Positions 54,417-64,000 of a DNA stretch of 64,000 nt are shown one piece after another. Source of the DNA: Takakia lepidozioides (taxonomy: Eukaryota; Streptophyta; Takakiopsida; Takakiales; Takakiaceae). The notes below the pieces were generated by a model. It did no database searches. It had not been told where the DNA came from and worked only from the letters and a program-made list of their open reading frames with translations. The stretch lies in contig CM060732.1 of NCBI GenBank assembly GCA_030704615.1, forward strand, positions 79,194,171 to 79,258,170, written 5' to 3'. A program made the translations under genes and the position numbers. Numbering within the stretch: position 1 is the first letter of the stretch; every line of letters begins with the position of its first letter.

Positions 54417-56858
54417 GGACCAAGTGGTCTGTCATCTGCAGTACATCAGTTAGTTCTGTGCTTCTTGTTTCTTCCTTCCTCTGGATTCTCTTATTTGTGA
54501 TAATGGTTGTTTTTTTCTCTGCTTTCTAACTTCAGAGACCAGGAGGGTCGTATTCTTTTGCATTTCCCTATAGTATCTGCCACCTTGTGCAGTTTCTCAT
54601 TTTCTTCATCTTCATATCATTGCCACTTCCAGTCTCATCTTCTTCCTCTTCTACTGGAGGTATTAGTTTGGCTTTACTCTTGTTACTATCATTGTACTTA
54701 CTTTCTGGTACAACACATGGCCTACCATGTACCACTCTCATTCACAGGAGCTCTCATCTCTGTCCAGAATGAACAGGCTGCCTTGCGATGTCCTGGCTGA
54801 TTACAATAGTAACATAGCTCTTCACCATTGGGTCCTCGCCCTTGGGTTCTTGGAAAATCCCTGGGGTAATTCCCCCTTGGATTACCCTGATAGTTGCCTC
54901 TGGAATTTCCTTGGTAATTCCCTCTGAATTACTCTCCCTTCCATGCCATTGTTATAACCACCAGACCTACCATAGTCTGATCACTTCTTCCCTTACTTGC
55001 CTATTGGATTTTGTAGTTCATTGGTTATCCATTTTACAGATAGTACAGTGTTTCTCCTTCATGTGGCATTCTGTGGTGGTATGGCCTTCATTCTGGCACT
55101 TTTGTCCTTAATAATTCTTGTTGGGTTAGTTCTTGGTTCCTCATCTTCTTTTTTCTTCTTCTTCCTGTTCCTCCTTTTCTTTCCACTTCTTCTTTATTCT
55201 GTCCCACACAATCCCACTCACCCTTCTTTTCCCAGTTTCATTGCTTTTCCCTTCCCCTCTTCACAGTTAACCTCAAAGAAGAATTCAAAAGGCGGGTCTT
55301 GATCACACTTGCTTTCTTGATAAGTGAACAAGGAGTCTCATCTTGGCATCATCATTCTCATTGTTCACTATACACATGTGCTCAAATTGGCTAATGTACA
55401 TCGGGATCCCCTTTTCCTGAATATATTGGAAAGGGTGGTTTTGCCCGTGTTGGTTGTAACGCCATCTGTGGCCCTACCTTCTGCCCACTGACAGGTGCTG
55501 GCACCCTTGCTGGTGCTGGTCCTTCTGGACCTGTTGTTTTTGTGGTGGATCTTCCACCAAGTGGTGGCCCTTGAGCACTCCCTGCTTCTGGCCCCACGAT
55601 ATTCACAGTATTCCCAGCTTCAGTTGCACTACTTCCCACACTCCCTGTCCCCCAGAGCCAGATCCAGGCAGCCCGCCTGATCCCCCTGAGCCGACACCTT
55701 CGTTGGCCTGTGATCCAAGTGCTCCACTTGATCCAGGTCCAACGGGTTGGGATGTCCTGGTTGTAGTCTCAACCTCAGCTGTTGGGTCTACTTCTTCATA
55801 TTCTTCCTCTTCTAATTTCTTCTCTCTGTTTCATCTCCAAAGTTCTGCCCTTGGGTTTCTTCTTCACTCATGTAACTCAACTGTAATGGTGTTGGAGAGT
55901 CTGAACTCTCCGTTGGCTCTGCCACATCCTCTTCTCCTTCTTCACCTTCTGCTTCAGAAACTGGAGTTCCTGCTTTTGGTGTTCCATGCCAACTCTTATC
56001 AAAGATTTCTGTCAAGTCTTTTATCCAAGGATGTACCTCAGATCTTTCACCTCGTGATTGATCTTCTTCCTGTACCAATTCCCTTAATCTTTCTTGCAAA
56101 GAAACAGAAGGAGTGGCATCCAACTCTAGTTCTTCCGGTATAGGTGATGCACTCTTTGATCTTAATGGTGTGAGAGGTCCAGATGATTCCCCTATGTCTA
56201 TTCCTCTCTCCCAAAGATATGGATAATTAGCTTTCAGATAGCTTTCTCTTTTTGCTGAATATCTCTGTCGTCTAGCTTCTCTTTCATCACTCATGTCCCA
56301 TGTCTTTCATTTCTTTTAATGTGGCAATAACCAAAACTCTCTTCTGTAATATCTCTCGTATATGCCTGGGTTTCTTTCAAGCTTCAATGCACCCTTGGCT
56401 ATACTTGAAGTCTCCGTTACCATATAACCATATGGCAAACAAGTCTGAAAAGCTGTTCTTGGTGTGAGTTTGATCCACAAAATATCCTTTGGAATCCAAT
56501 TCTTTACCAGTACAAGCTCTTCATGCATATGAGTATAAACATTCACCTTTCTTTCTTCCCAGCCTTCAAACTCTACTCGTTTAATGGATAGCAATGCTAT
56601 CACATAAACCAATGTTGGTAACCAACGTGCTCTTCCTCTACAGGCTACCTGATAAATTATCACTCCTTTCTCCAGACCCCATTCTGGATCAGCATCATGC
56701 ACTCGTTTAAGAATATTTTCTTTACAACCGTCTGGCAATTCCAAGAACCTTTGAAAGAATTGTTTGGACAATCTTTCTTCCTTCGTTCCACAGGGAATTT
56801 GATTCACTTCAAATTCTTTAATGGTCCAACCACCATGATCCCACCAGATGCCTGTCAC
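54417..56858 (-). pseudogene. Gag of the second gypsy family
   Basis: Begins with a block starting MTGIWWDHGGWTIKEF (56,858-56,316) with no known domain, then MSDEREARRQRYSAKRESY (56,294-55,812), an acidic Ser/Glu-rich stretch, a Pro/Gly-rich block (55,639-55,391), and a zinc knuckle CYYCNQPGHRKAAC near 54,770-54,815. Frames change several times. The order fits gag, and the N-terminal 180-residue ORF is distinct from gag of the DNMT family. Confidence 0.6.
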
Positions 56859-56899
56859 ATCTGGTTGTTCATGTCCAGGTCCCCAGTATGGTCGCCAAA

Positions 56900-57829
56900 T
56901 GTCGCGCGGCTTTTACTCACCCATCCCTTCGCTATTCGAGGCGGAAACTCCAAGATAGAAGAGTTGGAAATCTCTAAGTACTCAGCCCGCGCAGAACAAT
57001 CAGTCATGACCTACAGCTAGTGTATCATGGGGGTGTTTCCTATTTGTTTCCCTTTTGGTATTCATGTTAGCTATCTTACCATTGATAATTAAGTATCAGT
57101 TTGCTTTATCAATCTATTGGATTCCATCACTCATCCATTCATTCACAGCTTCACTCAGATCTCTCTACACAGTGTGATTGTATCGTAAAAGTATCCGATT
57201 ATGATTTATCAGGTATCAGGCCGAAGCCATGTGTCTCTAATCTGCTCTACAATATCATTACAGCCTTGCATATATCAAGCATCTACTCATCATCTCTCTA
57301 TCTTCACTTCCGTTCTTCATCTCTGCCCGATCCCCTCTCCTCATGACCAAGAAGTCCTCCTCCGAATGATATCCCTCAATTCCCCGTTTCTCCCTTTATT
57401 CCTATCCGGCGTTTCCCTCACTCGTTTCCCTCACTAACCGTCGTCTGTGAACTAACATGTTCCCTTCGCAGGTGTTGTTCCCCACAGTCGTTCCCTGTCC
57501 TACTCTTCGTTCCCTATGATCGTGACAGCTGTGTCAAGCTGTGACTGGCTGTGTGAAACTGTGACGGGCTGTGACTGGCTGTGCGACTGTGTTGGCTGGC
57601 TGTGTTGTGCTGTGTGGCTGTGGCTGTTGTGAGGGCTGTGTTGGCTGTGTTGGCTGTGTGCCTGTGACTGTGACGGGCTGTGTTGGCTGTGTGGCGACGG
57701 GCTGTGTAACCCCCCTCTACAGTGCGCTGCTGTCACCCCTAAGGCTCCTGTTGGTCTCAGTCTGTGCAAAAATTAAGGGTACCCTACAGATCCCGTATAA
57801 GTGTCTAAGTCCCCGACAGTCCTCTAACA
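56900..57829 (-). repeat. 5' LTR of the second gypsy family
   Basis: 930 bp, TGTCGCGCGG...CTCTAACA on the plus strand. It contains the GGCTGTGAC-type minisatellite (about 57,520-57,715). Confidence 0.85.
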
Positions 57830-58190
57830 AAGAGCTTGTCCCTTTGACTATACCTCTGTTGAGGTATCACCATATGTGAACCTAATGTGAGACTATACCT
57901 CTGTTAGTATACCAAACATGAGCTTGTCCATTACTATACCTCTATTGAGGTATCACCATATGTGAACCCTAATCAGCTCAGACTATACCTCTGTTAGTAT
58001 ACCAAACAGGAGCTTGTCCCTTTTACGATACCTCTGTTGAGGTATCACCATATGTGGACCCTAATCAGCTCAGACTATACCTCTATTAGTATACCAAACA
58101 GAACCTCATTTTCAGACTATACCTCTGTAAAGGTATCATCAACATAAGGGACCCTAGCAACCTCAGACTATACCTCTGTTAAGGTATCAA
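57830..58190. repeat. Tandem repeat with TATACCTC hairpins
   Basis: About 3-4 units of roughly 100 bp, each with ATACCTCTGTTGAGGTAT (7-bp arms, 4-base loop) and a TATACCTCTGTTAGTATACC half. The broken left unit is at 45,180-45,206, so the second gypsy element inserted into this array. Confidence 0.8.
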
Positions 58191-59148
58191 CAGTGAAAGG
58201 ACTTGGTGAAATTTAAGGGCCTTTGGAGGATTGTTTGGAAGATATTTGAGGGCCCTGGAGGAGTATTGGAGGATCTTTGGGGTCCTTTGGATCTTTGGGT
58301 CCTTGGAGGACCCTTCGAGGAGCTTTGGTGGACAATGTTGAAGAGCTCTTGAAGGATTGATTGAGGGATATTGAAGGATACTTGCCACGGCCATACAAGC
58401 GAGTGGATAGAGACAGGAGGGAGAGTGGTGGGATGAGAGCATTCTGGGGTTAGGAATTGCTTTAGTTTCTCTTTCCATAGTCTTTCACCTCTCTGTAGGC
58501 CAAAACCTTTCCGTAGGTGGAGGCAAGAGTCAGTCCGGGTTTGGGCTGGGGTGTCTTGCAGGAGCGACACTGTGGAGTGTTTTTGGTGGGGGAGTTGCTG
58601 TCTTGATTTTCTTGTGTTTGGATCCCCTCCACACCTGCATGCTTGACTGTGCGCCATGTTAGCTTTGTGTGGGCATTTGTTTTCATAGGAGGTTGGTTCG
58701 GATTTGATCACCGGCCAATCCTAGAGTATGCTGTCGGTGGTGAGGCTGGAGTGATGACCAGCAAGACCACCAGTGTTTCTTCTATGGTGAGGCTGGGTTG
58801 ATGACCAGCAGACCATAGGAGTGCTTGCGGTGGATGCAGGTGCAGAAACCTATTATTCCTGCTTGAACCAGTAGCCGCAACAGGTTCTTTACCCGGTTAC
58901 CTTGTAGAAAGTGGGGATTAGAGATAGGTTGACAACCGGTTGGGTTGTGAGTTTTCATCACGGAGGTACCACCAGCTGCTGAGGGGAGTGCCGGTACAAG
59001 CACCAGCAATACTAGTGGGTACACAAGACAAGGTGTGCGGTTTAGGCCACTTTCACCTTCAGTGTCTTCTGAGGAAGGTTCAAACTCGGAGTCAGGAGGA
59101 TTCTCGCCGAGGGTGCAAGTCATTTCCGTGCCATTGTTGTAGGACACG
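58191..59148 (+). other. Leader of gypsy copy 3
   Basis: From about 58,680 it is the reverse-complement match of 4,884-5,400 (plus-oriented leader of the DNMT family). 58,200-58,680 has no gene. The stretch 58,500-58,680 recurs in part at 61,975-62,095. Confidence 0.55.
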
Positions 59149-61280
59149 ATGGAGGAGATGTATGGAGCTACCAAGGGGCCACGTAGGTACTCTGGAGCTG
59201 TGGGCACCATCGAGCTTGATGACTTTATACAAGAGTTTGACAGTTGGTGTGTGCGCAATCCACAACTGTTTACGCCCTTTATGGCGTGGAAGAGGCTATT
59301 CCAGCACCTTGAGGGGCCGCCCATGGATGATTACCATGAATTTAGGCGGGGTTATGCGGTGGAGATTGAGGAGTGACAAGAGTATTGGTCACCTAACTAT
59401 GTCTCAATCACTAGAGGCACAAGGGACACCAGCAACTACACAAACATCTCCAACTACAAGCACTAGGAGTGGAACAAGTAGTGCCGGCACTTCTGCAGGT
59501 GGTACCAGTTCAAAAAGTGCTACTACTCCTCCGGCCACAATTACAACACATGTGCCTAGATTTAACCTGGTGGTGGAGTTCTTCCAGGAGTTGCGGAGGA
59601 ACTACCAAGGTGTACGGACAGAGAAGCTGCGAAGTTTGCAAGACTTCCAGCGCAAATCCAGTGAGAGCTTGCGAGAGGCCTACACTCGTATGAGGCGCTT
59701 GATAAGTGTGACCCAAGGGGTTACTGAAGCTCAGGCAGTCCAGTTCTGGTATGGAATTTTGGACAAGGAGCTCAAGAGAAGGGTGCGGGATGCAACCCTG
59801 TTACAAGCGGCCCAACCCACATTAGCGGATGTGTTTCTGCTGGCTGAGCGGATTGAGCTCAACATGGTGGAGGAGTGAGTTGTTACCATTGGATTTGGCA
59901 AAGACATGCCTGCACGAGGTGCAGCTGCCAGCCAACAGGTACAAGGGACTGCCCAACAGCGTGGTCAGGGGGGCAAGGTTGCCCAACCCAAGTTCCATGG
60001 AGCTTACAGGGGACCTCAGGTGCAGAGGCCCGTGGCATCTTTTGCAGGCCAACAGCAACCAGGGGTGATATGTTGGACATGTGGAGGACCCCATGTCAAG
60101 AGAGATTGCCCAGAGAGTGGCAGGGCCAGCACAAGCACAGCCTGCACAGTTGCAGTGTGGGCATTGTGGCAGTATGGGCATGGAGATGCCCAGTGTTATG
60201 ACTTGCACCCTGAGTTGCGCCCAGGCCAGTTCCAAGGGAACAATGGTGGCCGGGGGCGAGGTGGACCAGCCCAGAGAGGACGAGGTGGTCGGGCATGAGG
60301 TGCAGGCCAAGGACAAGCTCAACATGGCCAAGGACGCGGAGGTCAAGGTGTTGACCAAGACATGGCCAACCGGCTTCAGCAGCTAGAACAGAGGCTCGCT
60401 GCCATGGCTACAGCTCAGGTGGTACCGGCTCCCAGGCGGGATGGTCCACCTCCTGCTTCTGAGGGAGGAGATATGGGAGGCATGGGATTCATGTGCGGAG
60501 CAGCACTACCACTAGTGCAGGTGGAGTCTGCTGCAGCCGTGACTCGAGGAGCAGCATGAGTTCCTGAGCCATGAGGTGCAGAGGTGGAATTGGATCCACA
60601 GCGTGGGGAGGCGAGCCGTCAGGCGAGGCTTCCTCAGTCATTCACATTGGCGGAGACAGTGTCGACGCCATTCATGGCACCTAGTTCTCGCCCGACTGTT
60701 ACCGAGACGGAGGTTACTATGCCATTGGGGAGAGCTACACGTGCAGCACTGACACCTGCTACCAAATATGTGCAGCCAGTGTGTTATTGGGGGCAGCCAC
60801 CTTTGTGTGTCAAGCCCCACTGTTCTCGGCAACCATGATTGCGACGCCGGGGGTAAGACCAGCTGTAGTGTTCAAACTAGCAGCAACACTCTGTGAGAGT
60901 GGGGAGGTCACTTCATCTACTGCGGAGTTACTGGAAGGTGTAGTGGCAGAGGGATCCTCAGATTTGAGGGTCAAGACTGCCACGGCTGCGCCATGGCAAG
61001 TTGCAGCTGCCAGGTTGACGGAGCTGCCAGCTAGGCTAGCCTTCGAGCGCGCCAGGGTGACACCTGGAGTTGTCTTGTTAGACAACCAGGGAGGCATTTT
61101 CACTTTGAGTGGACCGGCAGACAAGAAGTACCGGCCACTGCGGGTCTTGTTGGACTCAGGAGCTCAGCCACTGATGTTGGGCAAGGCTGCTATTGCAGGT
61201 TTGGGCCTCATGGAGGTGGATATGGAGCCTTGTCCTTTCCAGATACAGACATCTCTGGGAGGATCACAGCAGGCTCGGGC
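59149..61280 (+). pseudogene. Gag-protease fragment of the DNMT gypsy family (copy 3)
   Basis: Plus-strand gag starting MEEMYGATKGPRRYSG at 59,149, with GIDFMEDLDD-region equivalent ELDDFIQEFDSW, capsid-like FFQELRRNYQG, zinc knuckles CWTCGGPHVKRDC and a damaged second knuckle, and protease LLDSGAQPLMLG near 61,150. In-frame stops occur near 59,374 and 59,876 and elsewhere. It stops abruptly at QIQTSLGGSQQAR (about 61,278), before the methyltransferase, and joins unrelated sequence. A truncated relic. Confidence 0.85.
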
Positions 61281-61445
61281 TTTTTGTTGGTGGTGTATGG
61301 GAGTTGAAAAGAGCAAGAAGACATTGCAGATTTCTTCACAGCTACCATAGCTCGTTGCAAGAGAGCTCAAGGTTCAAGAGACACAAACCCTAGCTTGGTG
61401 TGGCTAAACCCCCTTGGAGAAATGGCTAAACTGCCATGAGCACAC
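61281..61445. other. Junction sequence after copy 3
   Basis: Unrelated to the gypsy family; no gene seen. Confidence 0.4.
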
Positions 61446-61760
61446 ATGGATGGGGCTGTGATGGGCTGTGACAGGCTGTGGCCTTTAGGGCTATGACGGG
61501 CTGTGGCCTATGGGCCTGTGACAAGATGTGATAGGCTGTGACCTGTGGCCTGTAGGGCTGTGGTGGGCTGTGATAGGCTGTGGCCTATGGGGCTGTGACG
61601 GACTGTGGGGCTGGGATGGGTTGTGATGGATGTGACCTGTGGGGCTGTGACTGGTTGTGAAGGGTTGTGGCCTGTGTGGGGCTGTGAGGGCTTGACATGT
61701 AATCTGTGTGGGCCTGTGCTGGTCTGTGGTGGCCTGTGTTGACCTTTGGACGGCCTGGGC
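61446..61760 (+). repeat. GGCTGTGA minisatellite
   Basis: Units such as GGCTGTGATGGGCTGTGACA and GGCTGTGGCCT, imperfect, unit about 10-20 bp. Related motifs occur in the second gypsy LTRs and at 50,795-51,010. Confidence 0.8.
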
Positions 61761-63529
61761 TGACCCGTGGAGGCACTGATGGATTGCCTGAGAACTAGTA
61801 TGTGGTCTTGAAGGCCAAATTTCAAAGCTCATGGAGGGCGGTTTGAGGAGTATCTTCATGATATTCCCATGGTCATACAAGTGAGGGAAGAGAGGAGAGG
61901 AAGAGTGTTGGGATGAGGGCATGTTGGGGTTAGGCATTGCTTTAGCTTCTCTTCCTCGTAGTTTTTCACCCTCTCATTAGGCTAAGACCTTTCCGTAGGT
62001 GGAGGCAAGAGTCAATCCGGGTTTGGGCTGGGGTGTCCTTACAGGAGCGACACCGTGGAGTTGTTTTTGGTGTGGAAGAGTTGTCGTTCTGATTTCTTGG
62101 AGCTTCTCTCACCTCCATAGCTCTAGGTATTGAGAGGGAGTGTGTTGAGGGCTTTGTAGGGTGGATTCCTTTAGCCAAGGTGCCCTTGGCTTGACTTAGT
62201 TTATGTGATAGAGTGGATGTCACTTGGAAGGACTAGGGCTTGTTCTTCATGTGATTGCTTCATGCTTTGAGAGCTTTCATTGTCTTCTACTTCTCTCATT
62301 TCTCATCTCTTATCTATTGTGGTAGCTTTCTAGGATTGTGTGCTTAGATGTGTGGTTGACAGCGATGTATGTTGTGGCACGATGCTTAGGTGCACGACAA
62401 TAACCATAAATAGTTATGGTTATGGTATGGATACTTCATTCCCAGTTGCAGGGGAAAGGTAAGGGTTTAGACGTAACAATGGCGTAAGGTTTTCCTTAGG
62501 GTTTTCGACGAGGGTATAGGGCTTGGGTTGAAGGCAGAAATGGTGAGCATACATGCCGGAAGACTCGCACTCGCTACAACTTAGTGTGTGTTAGTATGGT
62601 ACAAAATGGAAATTTGGTTACATTGAAGAGATTTGGATAACTAGAATGGTTATGGATATGGTATGGATAGTTGATTCCCATTTGCAAAGGGAAGGGAATG
62701 GTTCTGGGGTATTGGGTTAAGGGTAAATGTTTAGGGTTTTCTAGTAAGGGTTTAGGGTTTTTGTTTAAGTTACAAAATAGACAAACACTTATGGAAAACT
62801 CCAGACTTCGCTAGAACTTAGTGTTGTTAGTAGGGTACTAGTAAGCAAAAAAAAATGAAGAACCTAATATTATGGACAAGTATTTAAATGAAAGACTCGT
62901 CGTTGGAACCTTGACCTAGTATTAAGATGTAATACAAACTATAACATGCCTAAATGCATGTCAATCCAAAACAAAGGAAAAAGCTTGCGCAAATGTGAAG
63001 GGAGAAGACATTTCAATAACCATAATGGTTATGGTTATGGCTATGGTTATGGTATGAATAGTTCATGGGCCATTTGCAGAAAAGGGTAAGGGTTAGAGGT
63101 AATGCTAACAAAAAAAAGCAAGGTACTATAAAAAATGTATGTCAATCCAAAATCCTAAATTGCCAAAAAAATAAATAAAAATGAAAGTACACACTATGAG
63201 ATTTGGAAAGAAAATGACGTTATATAATGACTTTTGGGAAGCGCCTGGATCTCATGGGAGAAAATGGATATGAAGAAAACATAAGAGAGGATAAAAAGTC
63301 AGACCACCAAATAAAAACTATGAGAAATAAAAATTGTTTAAAATTTGAACAACGGAATAGAACATGTGAAATTCCCTCTTAAACCAGGGCCAAAGATGAG
63401 AAGTATGAAAATCAAATGAAATGAAAATTTGGTGCAGAAAAGTCGTAGAGCTTAGAGGGAAAATGGAGGAAAACCTCAGAGAAAAAACTTCAGGACTGGC
63501 AAATTGAAAAGTATGTCAATAACGATTGA
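61761..63529 (+). repeat. Interspersed repeats without genes
   Basis: 62,098-62,315 matches 43,640-43,875. 62,319-62,400 resembles the reverse complement of the 85-bp block at 18,958-19,042. 62,400-63,080 matches the 43,014-43,440 repeat and holds GGTTATGG and TTTAGGG-like phrases. 63,100-63,500 is AT-rich with nothing recognised. Confidence 0.6.
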
Positions 63530-64000
63530 GTAAGGCTCATCCTAGTGGGAGACTTCAGTGGGAGAATTGGTGCGGCATGTCTATGAGGAGTTGGGGCATT
63601 TTGGAGTGCGACGCACTCACAGTTTACTTTAGGGGTAGTATTTGGTGGCGTGGTATGCATATAGAGGTGCAACAGTTCGTGGCTAGGTGCATGGTGTGTG
63701 ACAGGGTGCGTGCTTCATTCAACGCCCCTACACCATGGTTGCATCCTTTACCAATCATGGGATTGGGCTACAGGTGGAGTCTTGACTTCGTAGGACCATT
63801 GCCACTAACTATGCGACACCACAGATATGTGTTGGTGATGGTGGAGCACTTCTCCAAGTGGATTGAGTTGGTTAAATTGCCTGACAAGGCTAGTGAGGGG
63901 GCTGCGTATGCATTCTTGGATCGTGTGCTTAGCCGATTTGGTGCTCCAACTGAGGTACTCACGGACCAAGGGAGAGAGTTCTTTGGGGAGTTTCAGGTTT
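63530..64000 (+). pseudogene. Integrase fragment of the DNMT gypsy family (copy 4)
   Basis: Plus-strand: HEELGHFGVRR zinc module part, CDRVRASFNAPTPW, WSLDFVGPLPLTM (Asp) and EVLTDQGREFFGEFQ (Asp) at the window end. It matches 20,025-20,560 of copy 2. Frame broken near 63,640-63,720; continues past the window. Confidence 0.75.

Larger units (their letters stand above)
45212..57829 (-). mobile_element. Second Ty3/gypsy family, 12.6 kb, with LTRs and 5-bp target duplication
   Basis: TG...CA ends, AAGAG at 45,207-45,211 and 57,830-57,834. 5' LTR (minus orientation) 56,900-57,829; primer-binding-site-like TGGCGACCATACTGGGGA just inside; gag, protease, RT, RNase H, integrase; about 3 kb of extra coding sequence; a purine-rich GAGGGGGAAGGGG at about 47,005-47,020; then the 3' LTR. 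Most genes have frameshifts, so this copy is probably inactive. Confidence 0.85.

Noticed and set aside
1-64000. tRNA, rRNA, riboswitch or snoRNA genes.
   Set aside because: No cloverleaf, conserved box or rRNA sequence was recognised by eye; a covariance-model search was not possible.

Overview
This window looks like transposon-rich nuclear DNA from a streptophyte (plant-lineage) organism, most likely a charophyte alga of the Chara type. The basis is multi-exon eukaryotic genes with GT-AG introns, nested Ty3/gypsy elements, and a gypsy family carrying a cytosine methyltransferase (retroelement capture of DNMTs has been reported from the charophyte Klebsormidium and from dinoflagellates). The species call is inference. 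I saw no ordinary host gene, rRNA, tRNA or CRISPR array.

Layout. (1) 1-8,705: 5' part of a gypsy element on the minus strand (copy 1), with LTR-like repeat, 5' ORF, gag-protease, DNA cytosine methyltransferase, linker and start of RT. (2) About 8,706-18,053: remains of a DNA element ('element 1') with a minus-strand ParB-like gene, a plus-strand transposase-like gene with a GHTHEDID motif (DUF7869-like), a possible third plus-strand gene, and a dispersed 24-nt palindrome in the non-coding parts. (3) 18,607-43,013: second copy of the DNMT gypsy element (minus strand), including an integrase with a C-terminal PHD finger. It is interrupted by (4) 20,867-35,337: a complete 14.5-kb Mutator-like element ('element 2') with 9-bp target duplications (CATGCCATC), terminal inverted repeats, a SWIM-type MULE transposase, a multi-exon gene joining a ParB-like domain to a beta-class DNA methyltransferase, an unknown gene, and about 40 copies of a 22-nt palindrome. 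(5) 43,014-45,211: non-coding interspersed repeats. (6) 45,212-57,829: a different gypsy element (minus strand) with LTRs, a 5-bp target duplication (AAGAG) and about 3 kb of extra coding sequence after the integrase. (7) 57,830-64,000: a hairpin-forming tandem repeat, a plus-strand gag fragment of the DNMT gypsy family (copy 3), minisatellite, interspersed repeats and a plus-strand integrase fragment.

Main result. Elements 1 and 2 have unrelated-looking transposases and different palindromes, but the same plan: a ParB-like gene on one strand, a transposase on the other, and an element-specific long palindrome repeated in introns and flanks but not seen in exons. By analogy with bacterial ParB/parS, the palindromes are candidate binding or methylation sites for the element's own ParB-like protein or ParB-methyltransferase; this is a hypothesis. 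Most retroelement reading frames are broken, largely by single-base indels that could be decay or assembly error.
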